A stretch of 64,000 nt of DNA from Amoeboaphelidium protococcarum. Its lineage: Eukaryota; Aphelidiomycota; Aphelidea. Positions 23,040 through 33,792 of the stretch are shown here, one piece after another. Under the pieces are notes generated by a model. That model ran no database searches, was not told where the DNA came from, and saw only the letters and a program-made list of their open reading frames with translations. The number at the start of each line of letters is the position of its first letter. The stretch's first letter is position 1. The stretch lies in the NCBI GenBank assembly GCA_023515745.1, contig JALECJ010000256.1, forward strand, positions 310,001-374,000, written 5' to 3'. The position numbers and the translations under genes are program-made.

Positions 23040-24167
23040 TCAGTTAGCAATCACCTTAAGATCACCAAGAGTGTCACTCTGAGTCTTGGGTATACTAACA
23101 GATGATGGTGAGATCAGCATATCAGATATAGTGCTAGCAATGAAGAAAGTGAAGAACCAAAGGATAAAGATGACAAATACAGAGCCAAAAAACCCACCGG
23201 CACCCACCAGAGCAGCCTCACCAATTCCAGGGGTCAGCAGAAGCAGAGCAATAGCGCCGATACCTACACCAACACCAACACCGAATCTCTTCCAAGCCTG
23301 AGCGCGAGCCTGCTTTCTCAAGGCGCGTTCACAGAAATCGTTCAGAATAGCCTGGTCAGCCATCTGCTTTGGACTAGGTGGAGTGGCAGCCATTGGGACA
23401 ACCTTGGCTTCTTCGCCGGCAGTCAAGTTCCACTTGTTCTGCTTTGCCTCCTTAGGCATCAGGTAGCAGGCAAACTACTTCTTGCAAGAGTTCTCCAGAG
23501 TGGTAACATTCGCAGTAGTTGGCACCTGGGATGCAATATCCATCTAACATGCTTCAAGACGGTAGTTGCTGAGGGCAGTCAGACCAGAGCGGCACATACC
23601 AACAACGGCATCCATACGCGCCTTGATCTCCTTGTACGGCTTCTTCAATTCTGGGTTATTGGCAGACAGCAGCTCACACTTCAACTGCTCCATCTGCACA
23701 GCATAACAGATCTCAGGGGCGTAACTGAATGACACATTCACCATACCTTGCATATACTCTTTGAACTGAGGCTCAGACACGGTGGCATTCACATCGCCGG
23801 CAATAGACAGCATACCCTGAGCGGCAGCTTCATTGATCATATCATTGGTTGGCAGTGGGAAATCCTCCAAAGGCTCATCTTTCTTCTTATTGATACCGCG
23901 CAACTCCTTAGCCGTCTTGTTAATAAAGTTGGCCATGTCGGTCACAGTCAGCTTACCTCTGCCATTGATATCGTCATAGACATCATCAGCCACGCTATTA
24001 ATACGTCTAGTGTTATTCTTGAGCAAAGCTTCAACCAAGGTGGTAGTCTTGAGATTGTTCTACGCGTACTTTTGCAGAGACTCTGGAATGGTGGTCTGAA
24101 TGTCCTGAGCAGCGACAGCACCAGAGACAATGCAGATAAAAGATACCAAGTAAGCGTACATGACCAT
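23040..24167 (-). CDS. Secretory-pathway membrane protein of unknown function
   Basis: 375 aa. N-terminal signal peptide (YLVSFICIVSGAVAA), an extracytoplasmic helical region with several spaced Cys (CYAVQMEQLKC, GMCRSG, ENSCKKQFAC) and N-glycosylation sites (NNTR, NKT, NAT, NVS, NVT, NLT), then a glycine-rich hydrophobic hairpin (FGVGVGVGIGAIALLLLTPG and FFGSVFVIFILWFFTFFIAS) before a short tail. The hairpin with a GVGVGVGIG repeat suggests a tight two-helix membrane insertion. No family recognised. Converges on the 21162 gene with 210 bp between stops. Both are secretory and of similar size class, but I see no sequence similarity between them. Confidence 0.75.
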
Positions 24168-24871
24168 ATAAATGCGAATTATAATCTGCTTCAATAACAA
24201 ACTATGGTGAATACAAAGTACGACGCGTAATAAAGAAGCGTAAAATGCGGCATAATCACTCTCAACTGATCAATGGAGTCTGCGATTACTCCTGAATGAC
24301 CCCTTTGATAATGAGTACAGTTTCAATAATGACTGTTTTTCATCTAATTTCATTGTTATAATTATATGATGTTAATTTTTATTTAAATGTAGTGCTTTTG
24401 TCGTAACCCAATGGAATATCATCTAATTTGACTAATGTTATAAATGAGGATCGGTTTGCCCTTGATCTGAATGACTTTCAATGCGTGAACGTTGAGATCA
24501 GTGAGTTGCGTCTAATTTGTCCATAATTTGATTTTATGACATTTTAAAACTTGATCAGAGAAGCTCACAGTGTATTTAATATTATCAAAATAATTATCAT
24601 GAATCAATAAAGCAAATTCGATTATTTATTGTGTTGATATAATGGTCTCTTTATAAACAATCAGCGTGTTCATGTAGATTCGCGTATTGACGGCCGGCGA
24701 GAGCGCGCTCGATATAAATTCCAGCAAAGGAACAGACGGCGCTCACTCAGTTGATTAAACCAAGAAAAGAGCGCTTTATAAGACTTTATTCTCTTGTATC
24801 CTAATAACTTTTGAGAAGATAATAAATAGAAGTTCTTAAAAGCTTATAATACTTTACAATCAAAATTCTTA
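24168..24871. other. Divergent upstream region without visible genes
   Basis: 704 bp, AT-rich, between divergent starts. I see no RNA gene, repeat or long frame. Confidence 0.6.
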
Positions 24872-27163
24872 ATGTCGATTGAAAACGCAATGACATAGAT
24901 TACAACGGAGTAGAATAATCAAGAGTAGTTGCTTGATTAAGGCGCGCCTCATGAAGGCGGCGATGTTGATGGTTCTGCGGTGGCAACGACGTCCATTGAT
25001 GCCGCTGATGTCTCCGCTGTGGAGTAAAATGATGTTGCAGATAATGAGGATATTGTGAGAGAAGTGCTGGCGATTGATCGAAATCTCCTGAACATTGTCA
25101 CTGGTCCATCGGGGAAGCATGTTGATTATATTGAACGCAACACCTCGATCAAGGTGTAGTTACCAACTCAGCCGGATTAGCCGGTGGTACTTCAGGGCAA
25201 GAGAAATGATATAGAGATTGCAAAGGGGCTCATTAATGGTATCATAAATAGAGTCAATCGCAATACCAAGACTGATTATATGATCATTCCTAGTTCTATC
25301 GCTGGCAAGTTGATTGGGCATGAAGGCTCTCAGATTAGGATGATTAGCGGTCGCACTAACACGTAATGCCACATGCAGACGGATCATTCAAATAGACTGC
25401 TGTGTCTTATCGCTATTACCGGAAGTGAAAATGGTATCATGGAGGCTAGGAGACTGTTTGATGAGCGCATTGATCGTCTGCTGAGTGAGCGTTCTATGGA
25501 CACCATAGTCATGCCGTAGACTGCAGTATCTGCTCTGATCGGTAAGCATGGTGCGATCATATAGAATATTAATAAAGTCACCGGTGCCAGTTGCCGTATA
25601 GAGGAAACTTCAACCAGTGCCACCGTCTACATCATTGGTGATGGTCGTGCTAGGTAGCGTGCTCGTTTCCTTATAGAAGAGTGTATTGAAGATTTGATTC
25701 AGCGTGACAGCTTGGTTGGACCGGAAGAGTCTCATATGATCTTTGCTAATCCCTTTCCTACCCATGGTGTTATAAGCATTAATCCCTTCTATGGAGGATC
25801 TGGTTACGTGATGGATGTGATTTAAGATCATAATATGCGCTTACCCCCTTATACATTTAATTGCATTTCGCTCTATCTCACTCAGAATAGAATGATGTTC
25901 AATCTGAAGTCTTAGAGAGATTTGATGAATTAACTTCTGGGGAAAGTGTCAGACTTTGTGTCCAAGGTGGCGAATAAGGAATTTAGTGTCGTGAAGCTGG
26001 AGCTGTCTATTGGCAAGTAGACTTTTGATAGTGCTGGTGGATAGCCTCCACAGCGATTTACTCTTCCTGATTCTTGTCGCCGTGCTAATGGTCGTCAATT
26101 GGGACAGTTCTTTAATAATGCAAGATTTGTGGACAAGGCTCCTCAGCAGTTGGTTGAGCAGGTGTGCAATCGCCTGGTCGAAGATGGCTTCCAGTTGCAG
26201 TAGAGAAGTGCCTTCCATGACTAGAAGTCTGTTGATGTCTATTGGAAGAATTTGGAGACTAAAGACAGGATGATTACCAAGTTGCATGTAAAGACTGATG
26301 GTGAGATTGACTTGGTACACGCGTCAATGTAAAAGTTTAAACCGATTGTTATTACGTTTATGCATCCTCAATTGCTGGCAGACTTTCGCATTCGAGTGGT
26401 GGTGCGATCAGATGTCACTGGAGATTTGATACCAGAAGAGATTAGAACTTTGATTCAGAATCTATCTATAAAATTTGTTGAATGTGGTAATGAGAATTCC
26501 ACTGCTAATACGTAGTAGTCTGGCGGAAATATCAACTCTGACGCTAATGATGGATAGTTGGCAGCCAAGGCCGAGATTGGATACCCTGTACTGTTTAATG
26601 TTCATCATCGTTGCTTGCGCGTAAAGGAAAAGTTGCGTTACTTCAAGGATGATTTTAAAGCCTCCATCCATCGAATCTATCAGCAGAGTGTTCCCTTTTA
26701 TGGTCCCCTACCAGAGTATCACCAATTGCTGGGACTGCCATCCTCTGATGGCGATGATCAGGTGCGAGATGTATTCTCCAATGAGATTACATTCAAGTCA
26801 ACTCGTTTGAATCGTCTGCTTAGATAGTACGTAATGGAATTCCAGGCTTTAGATGCCGCTACTGATCGACTGACTCTGGCAACTGGCTCAATGAACGCGT
26901 CGGTTGCCGGTCAGTAGGATACTCAAAGTGTGACTGGTAGCGGCGATGATGATGATGCGGGTGAATAGGCCAATTTGTAGTAGAGTAGAAATTCTGCAAG
27001 TCCTACCGTGTTAGAAAGCACTGATGACAGCCGCAGGTACTCTACAGAGCGTGCAAGAGCTCAGCATGAATAGAAATTGCGTGAAGATCTTGCTTATGAA
27101 TTGGGAGTCTTGATTAGTTTTGGAGACTCTATGGTTAGCAATCTGCCTTGGAAGTTTGATTGA
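24872..27163 (+). CDS. Multi-KH-domain RNA-binding protein
   Basis: 763 aa. At least three KH-like repeats in the N-terminal 320 residues: LLNIVTGPSGKHVDYIERNT, YMIIPSSIAGKLIGHEGSQI (GHEG in place of the GxxG loop) and IVMPQTAVSALIGKHGAIIQ (GKHG loop), each followed by the beta-strand and helix of a KH domain. Residues 320-560 form an unfamiliar domain (PDSCRRANGRQLGQFF, MITKLHVKTDGEIDLVHA). The C-terminal third is low complexity with an Asp run. Likely cytoplasmic mRNA binding or regulation. Frame open from ATG at 24872 to TGA at 27161 with many TAG/TAA Gln codons. Convergent with the next gene, 77 bp between stops. Confidence 0.85.
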
Positions 27164-27240
27164 TATTATTTAATGGGTGATTGCAATGAACTTGCGCATT
27201 GAAAGAAATTAAATATGTAGTAAATCGATACGAACTTTAT

Positions 27241-28083
27241 TCAAATGCTTGAAATCTTTTACGATTCATCTAATATAGCAGAACGCTTTTTGTATGGCCA
27301 TTAATAGGATTTGCTGTTGGGTATACTTTGCCAATTTCCGCGGAAATGCAGAAATGGTAATAGTTTACCAACGCGGCGCATCCATCTTAAATGAAACTTG
27401 CGTTTGAACTCTTCAGCAGCCGAATCGCCACATGTAAATCGCAGCAGGTTCTCCGTCAGATATAGACAATTGTTTCTGAATGCATGGTAGCGGCCTCTTG
27501 TTGTCTACAACATATGCCCCTCTATTTCCTCTACAGTCTTGAGTGTGTAACAGGCATCGTAAAAGTACACACGTTAACCGCCAACTTAAGCGTCTGACTT
27601 TGGAAAGTTGTTCACCTCGCGTCTCAAGTACTGCTTCTAGCCTTTCTCTGGTTTATATCCTTTACCGACATCAAATCCTTCAGCGCCATGAACTATGATA
27701 TCACTACTAGAGTAAGGGAGAACCGCGGATGTGTCGTCCTGCGTCTCAGATGCATCGACACCCAGTTACGAACCATCGCGCACACGCAGCTCAGATGGAT
27801 TGGCAACGATCAGAGAAGTGTGCCAGAAAGTACCTTCAGGCAACCATCCAACTTTAAAATATTAAATCTTGATCAATCTATACTGACCAGCTTAGTTAGT
27901 GTTGGGATTGAATACTGAGTACACCGGATATAATGGATCACGCGACGCCAACGCCACCTGGACGCCTTCCTCCTCTAGACGCAATACATCTTATCTAGAC
28001 TTCAAATGGGTAGACCAAGAATGCAAATAGCTTTAGACGTTTGCTGCCAGCAGCAAGACAATGAAAGCTTTAAATAGAGACAT
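27241..28083 (-). CDS. Secreted protein with a His...Cys pair, PPPDE/LRAT-like fold candidate
   Basis: 280 aa with signal peptide (LFKAFIVLLLAANV). Two conserved-looking blocks: EGTFWHTSLIVANP with His88, and RYHAFRNNCLYLTENLL with Cys206. A strand with His preceding a 'NNC' helix start is the arrangement of circularly permuted papain-like (PPPDE/DeSI, LRAT, NlpC-related) proteins, where His and Cys are catalytic. YHAFRNNC resembles the Y-x-L-x-x-NC of PPPDE peptidases. If right, this would be a secreted thiol hydrolase or acyltransferase. Evidence is motif spacing only. TGA at 27241. Confidence 0.55.
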
Positions 28084-28458
28084 TTTTAGTACAAGGCGGA
28101 GAGGTAAAGTTCACAGTGTCTACCACAAAGAAGTGCAAGATGTTTCATTTATCCCATAATCGCCATCAGAGGCTGATCTGGAATTCGGTCATTGATCGGC
28201 TAAGCCACACCAAGAGGAAGATCAGGTGAGTTGCAAGTATGATCTTAAATAGTGGAATTCATTAAGCGATTACCATAATTTGGAAGCACTCACACCCAAT
28301 AAACCTTGAATATGTGGTCAATCTCCAATCGGAAAGGCCTTATACAGTTAACAAGAATTCAATAGATGTCTTATGCTTTGCAGAGTGATTCATAAAACCT
28401 AAAAGGCGTATAAGATAGAAGGTAATAATTATACCATAATATGTATAGATCTATTTAT
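28084..28458. other. Intergenic, nothing recognised
   Basis: 375 bp between two minus-strand genes: upstream region of the 27241 gene and 3' region of the LIM/PDZ gene. Confidence 0.6.
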
Positions 28459-31356
28459 TCATTATTACCTCGTGATGGCCTATTTAAAGTTTGGATGCAA
28501 CTTGTTTAGACTGACAACTCCTATTGTATGTTCTTAATCTATGGTTGAATTCTTGACCAGATTGACGCCAAACTTCTTCACTCCTTCAGCCATTTACCTT
28601 CGCTTATCTTCAGACAGAGATATCCAATTATCGAGCTTGTTGTTAAAGTTCTCCGGTACTGACATGGATACAACATCAGCGTCCCATTTCCATATCTGAT
28701 CACCAAGTCTCAACTCTCCTTCAACCACTTTATAAATTGGAGGAAGCAGCTTATGGAGTGAGAGCTGAGTATCGCCAGCATTATTAGCTGATAGTGCCAA
28801 ATCGCGTATCATCTCAGAGGGAAGTTTCTTGATTTTACTGATCACCAGAGATTAAGGATAGCCAAAGGGTACTTTATACAGCTTATGAGCTTGCTTCTCA
28901 TAGAAATACAAAATATCATTCTACACATCGACATCAAATGTAAAATACTCCGGGCCATAATCCAAAGATACTCGCTGAACAAGATCTTTGGAGTTGGCGG
29001 CAGATTGCTTGGCTTTGTACGCTTTCATGTCAACATCAGTTCTCTGAGCATTATCTACTTCTAATATATTTTTAGGATCACATCTTTTCAATTTGACCTC
29101 AGTATAACGAAGTTACTCGGCTGATGCGGTATATGACAAAGTCTGGGCAGCTTTCTTACTGTACACCACCATATTCAAAATTACAAGATTCTTATCCACC
29201 AGCAGTTCAGAAGGCAACGCGATCCTATCAATGTCTGTGCTATCTGGTGACTAAACCGGCGTCTCAGAAAATGTTTGCCTGTGATCTAAAGGCTTCAGAA
29301 TCTCGGTAAATACTCCACATACTCCACTCTGAGATAAGCCTTCTAAATTGCGGCCGTTCACTTCCATCAGTACATCGCCAACACATAGAGAGTCATTAGC
29401 ACTAATACTACCATTTGAGTTCATATTATCCTAAATGTTCCCATTTATGTCAAGCTCAATATCAAATAGCGGCTGTGGAACTGAGACCACTTGAGCAACG
29501 TACTTGCGACGTAGATGCCTCACCGTCCAATCTTCATGCACCTAAAACTCAAAACCAATCTTCTCCATCAAAGCTGTGGTGTTCATTCTATCTTTCACGG
29601 TGAACCTGTGAACACGCTTCTGTACAGCTTTAAACACATTTGATGTCGACTGCTGAGGATTGCGATCTGTAATTGGATTAAGAGACTGACCAAGTTAAAT
29701 GAGTGAATTTCTAAATGAATGCATAAGAGGATTCAGATGACCATAAGACCTGCTCTTAGAAGTCGGCTGGATAGGAATTTAAGGCAAATCCTTGTCAATA
29801 CGGTCATTCGACATTGCAGCGGTATTATTAGAAGACATCTTGCTTTCACCACGGACTGTTCCATCATTTCCTGACTTTTATGAATCCAGGAAGTTGCTGA
29901 TAACTTTCAACTTGTCACTCGGAGTCAAAGAAGCTGATTGCGGTATAATGCCATCACCATCATACAAAATATCACCATCAGACTCTTCATTAGTCAACAC
30001 ACTCACTTTCAATTGACTTTACGCTACTTTATGATGCTATTGAAGAGCAGTGAGACTGCTATAAACTTCCTCTTAATCCTCTGATAAACTTTAATCGACA
30101 TCTTACCCCAGAGACACTTACGTTACAGAAGCATTAGATGTCTCAGTAAAGGACTTTTCGGGTAAATCAATTTCTCTAGACACTACTTACGTGACTGTAT
30201 TAAACTAAGCAACTATTTCTGGAGTATTACCATCATTAACGAGAACATTTAAGGCTTAATTTGATTTTCTGGTACTAACTTTGGTCTTGTCAATTTTATT
30301 GAAATGAGCCTTGCAGTAGTATTGACCGTCCCATGAGTTATAAGTAGCTAGAGTCAACTTCTTTATGCATTCAGCACATTTGAGACATTCTGTGTGCATA
30401 ATCTACTTATCCACCAAGAGCTTCTCAGCCGGATAAACCCGCTTCTAACATGCCACGCATAACTCCACAGGTTAAGCCTACTTTATGGCATGAAATGTTT
30501 TGGCACGTTTTAATTCCACCTATTTCTTGGCTTCTTCTTTAGCTGCAACTTCCTGTTCAGTCTCAGGCTCTTTCTCCTATGGATCACTACCGCCATTCAG
30601 AGCAGCTCGGCTCTACTTAAACTTGGCACCCTCCGTCTTTTCAACCATCTGCCGCAACTGATCCCAGCTCTAAGTGCGTTTTAGACCATCACCCTGCACA
30701 CCATCCATCTTGATTTTCTCCTTATACATCACCGCTCCAGTTTCATCATACACTTCATCAGGTAACTGGCCATTCATTTCCTTCACAGCCTTCTCCTCAT
30801 GTTACTCAAACGCACGCGTTACATCTCTAACAGTCTTTTTCCGATTGAGTAAATCTGTAGCTTTGTCAATAGCAGTTGAACTTTACCCCACAGTGTCAAC
30901 ATCTATAATCTGCGCCTTGTTCACTTTCCCACCAGACGACAGCCTTTCAGCTTATTGCGCAGCACTGTTACTTTGCTAATACAACAGCGTGGCGTCGATT
31001 GTTTCAGCCGTCGATACGATCGGAGTGTCATTGGAAAGCGCCTGTTATTATTACTACTGCAATTTCCTACTCTCCACCTGCTGAAACCCAGTTGTATAAT
31101 CACCATTGACATTGAACAGCTGCGTAAAGTGAGGTTTACAAAAATACTTGCCATCCACTGCTGCATAAGTAGAAAGATCGAGAATTTTGTTACAGATCTA
31201 ACATCGCAGACAATTTCGGTGCAGAATGGCTTTCTTCAGCTAAAGCTTCTCCACAGGATAAACCACCTTCTGACACTTGTCACATAAATCTGATGGCTTT
31301 GAACCAAACTATTTTTTCGCAGGTTTCTACTATGGCTCTTCCACTTAATCACCCAT
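28459..31356 (-). CDS. LIM-LIM-PDZ protein
   Basis: 965 aa. LIM1 starts near residue 20 (LCDKCQKVVYP...CLRCQICNKIL...KYFCKPHF) and LIM2 near residue 295 (LCVACQKRVYP...CLKCAECIKKL...YYCKAHF); both keep the C-x2-C...H/C zinc pattern. A disordered Ser/Asn/Asp-rich middle leads to a PDZ-like domain at about 590-690 (DSLCVGDVLMEVNGRNLEG), then a globular C-terminus rich in Lys and aromatic residues. LIM and PDZ domains are adaptor modules, typically at actin or cell-cortex complexes. Animal PDZ-LIM proteins carry PDZ first, so the reverse order is notable. Continuous frame, TGA at 28459. Confidence 0.8.
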
Positions 31357-31613
31357 TACTGTTTATTTAATCTTTTACTTGACTAAAATTAAGCTTTCAT
31401 GGTAAGAAACAGCTGAATTGTTAGACTATAAATATGGGTTCGTCATGGTAACGTTCACCCTATTGAAACAACACACAACGAGTTCAATCCGTGCTATGAA
31501 TGCATTAAATTGGGTGCATTTGAGTATTAAATGTAACGATAAATACAATGTGCAAAAGACGATTTCATTTAGCTTCGTTCATTACTAAGTTGAATAAGAT
31601 TCCTAGTAAAAAA

Positions 31614-33464
31614 TCAACGCAACCCAATGATTCCAGCCTGAGCCAAGTACTGAATGTTGTCACGAATGACTGGATTCTACAGATGATCTCTGGCAGCATT
31701 TGGATCTTGAGCCATCTGGTCCAGAATCTATCTCATGACTGGATCAGCAAGAATTTACTGGACTTTAGGATCCTGCATAGCCTTTTTAGCGCGTTCCTCC
31801 TGAGACATGTTCGCAGACTCTGAATCAGCACCGTAACCATACATGGCATTGGTTGCCTTCTGCTTCTACTGCTCGAGTTCATAGCGCGACTTTCCTTCAT
31901 TGTGAGCTTCGTCAATCTCGATGGCTTCATCGCAGACAGAGACACACTTCTGGTACTCTTTCATCATAAACAGTATCGCAGCCTTCCTGATGTAAGCCTT
32001 GACAAAAGTCTTGTCCAGGGCGATCGCCTGCTCACAATCTTTCAATCCTTCAGGCAGTGCCATCAGTTTAATATACGCAGCTGCACGGTTAGAGTATCCC
32101 TTGGCATCTTTCAGCGAACGCTTAATTGCCTCAGAGTACTCTTTCACCGCATCGGCATACTTACCACCCTTAAACAGTTCATTGCCTCTGTTACGTGCCT
32201 CTTCACTCTTCACAGGATCCTAGTACTTGGACACTTCGTCCTCCTCTTTCAACTTTTCGCACTGCTTCAGCTTGTTCAACACATCAGGATTTCTATGCTC
32301 AGACAGACTCTTCTCAAAGAACTTAATCGCCTCCCCAAATTGCTACTACTTCATGTACGCAGCACCAATTCTGCTCAGAGCACGCGCAATATGCTTAAAG
32401 TCGGCACGGTTCTCACGGCCTACATCGACAGCCTTCTGGCATACTTCTATACATTTCTCATATTGCGCCAGTTCAAGACATGAAGCTCCGATATTGTTCA
32501 GTAAGGTAATATCAGTCGGAGTCAGCTCCAAAGCTTGTTCATACTTGGCAATAGCCTCTTGGAATTGCTTCTTACGATACAGATCACCAGCTTCAGTCTT
32601 CAGCTACAAAGCCTTCTCCTCCTCTGGATTTACTTCTTACTGAGGCACATCAGATGGTTCTTACGGCTTTTGATCCTTCGCATTCGAATCACTAGGCAAA
32701 TCCTAGGAGTCAGCGGGTCTGGTTTCCAAATCTGGCACAGCATCCACTTCATCTTCATTATCACCAGATGTCGCCTGTTAACCAGCCATTTGAGATGCTT
32801 CTTCAGGCGACGCTGCAGTCTGAATGTTGACTCCAAGGAGAACACTCATCACCGCCATCATTCTAGGATCCTGTAAGTAGCTGGCAATAGAATTTGGATT
32901 ATTCTTGACATTATTCAGCATCTGCATAAAATCAGGCTGAGCGAGATACGGAGCAGTCCTCGGATCACTAGCAATCTTGGCAATAAAATCAGGGCCAAAC
33001 ATACCAGCAAATGGATTACCGCCCGCTGATCCTTACTAACTCAATCTCTACTGAGCATCCTCCACGCCTTTTTTCAGATTAGCATTACTTGGATCAAACT
33101 TCAATCCCTCACTGTACGCGTCTGCAGCCTCTTCAAACTTTCCCAAGCCGATCAGGGCAGCGCCTTTGCGGCCATAAGCCTTGCCCCAAGAAGGCATCAG
33201 CTTGATAGACTACTCCGCATCTTTCAATGCCAAATCGTAATCCTTCATCGCAGTGTAACAGCCAGAGCGATTGCTGTAAAGAATCTAATCATTAGGGCTG
33301 AGCTCGATAGCCTTGCTGAAGAACTCGGCAGCTTGATCATAATTTCCAGCAGTAAAACACTTGTTACCTACATCACAAAATATAATCATTATCCATAAAA
33401 TTGTATACGTACTAGAACAAAATATACCTTGAGCTTTCAAATCAGCGGCACTCTCTGTAGTCAT
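31614..33464 (-). CDS. STI1: Hsp70-Hsp90 organising protein STI1/HOP, one intron
   Basis: Co-chaperone linking Hsp70 and Hsp90. 596 aa (yeast Sti1 589). Exon 1 (33428-33464) encodes [12 protein letters not shown]; exon 2 continues [20 protein letters not shown], the first TPR. Layout: TPR1 (residues about 8-120), DP1 ([15 protein letters not shown]), TPR2A (starting [14 protein letters not shown]), TPR2B ([14 protein letters not shown]) and DP2 ([19 protein letters not shown]). The acidic linker after DP1 is longer than usual. Carboxylate-clamp residues (Lys/Asn of the TPR1 first helix, GNKCF) are present. TGA at 31614. Confidence 0.97.
33368..33427 (-). other. Spliceosomal intron of STI1
   Basis: 60 nt, GTATAT...GATGTAG, phase 1. 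If retained it would insert 20 foreign residues between AQ and GNKCF of TPR1. Confidence 0.95.
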
Positions 33465-33792
33465 TTTCAAATTATATAATCTGTATTTTGTATTAAAAAT
33501 CAGTTGATAATCTCGGTGGAATTAACTGATGATGTTCACATAAAGGAGATCAAGAGCGCGCGTAACGTTGAGTCTCGCCCAATCACTCGAACAGCAGAGA
33601 GAAACCCACAGAACTTGAGCGAATCTCTATTTTACAGACGTTCATTCATAAGACATAATGGTATAACTCAGTATTAGAAAATATCTTATAGAAATTTTAT
33701 ATAGATTCAAACAAATGATTGTATTCTACCTGTATATATTAAAGGAACACATACATAATTACTTCGAATTCGAATATTTTGATTTATGTCGA
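33465..33792. other. Intergenic, nothing recognised
   Basis: 328 bp between STI1 start and histidine-kinase stop. Confidence 0.6.
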
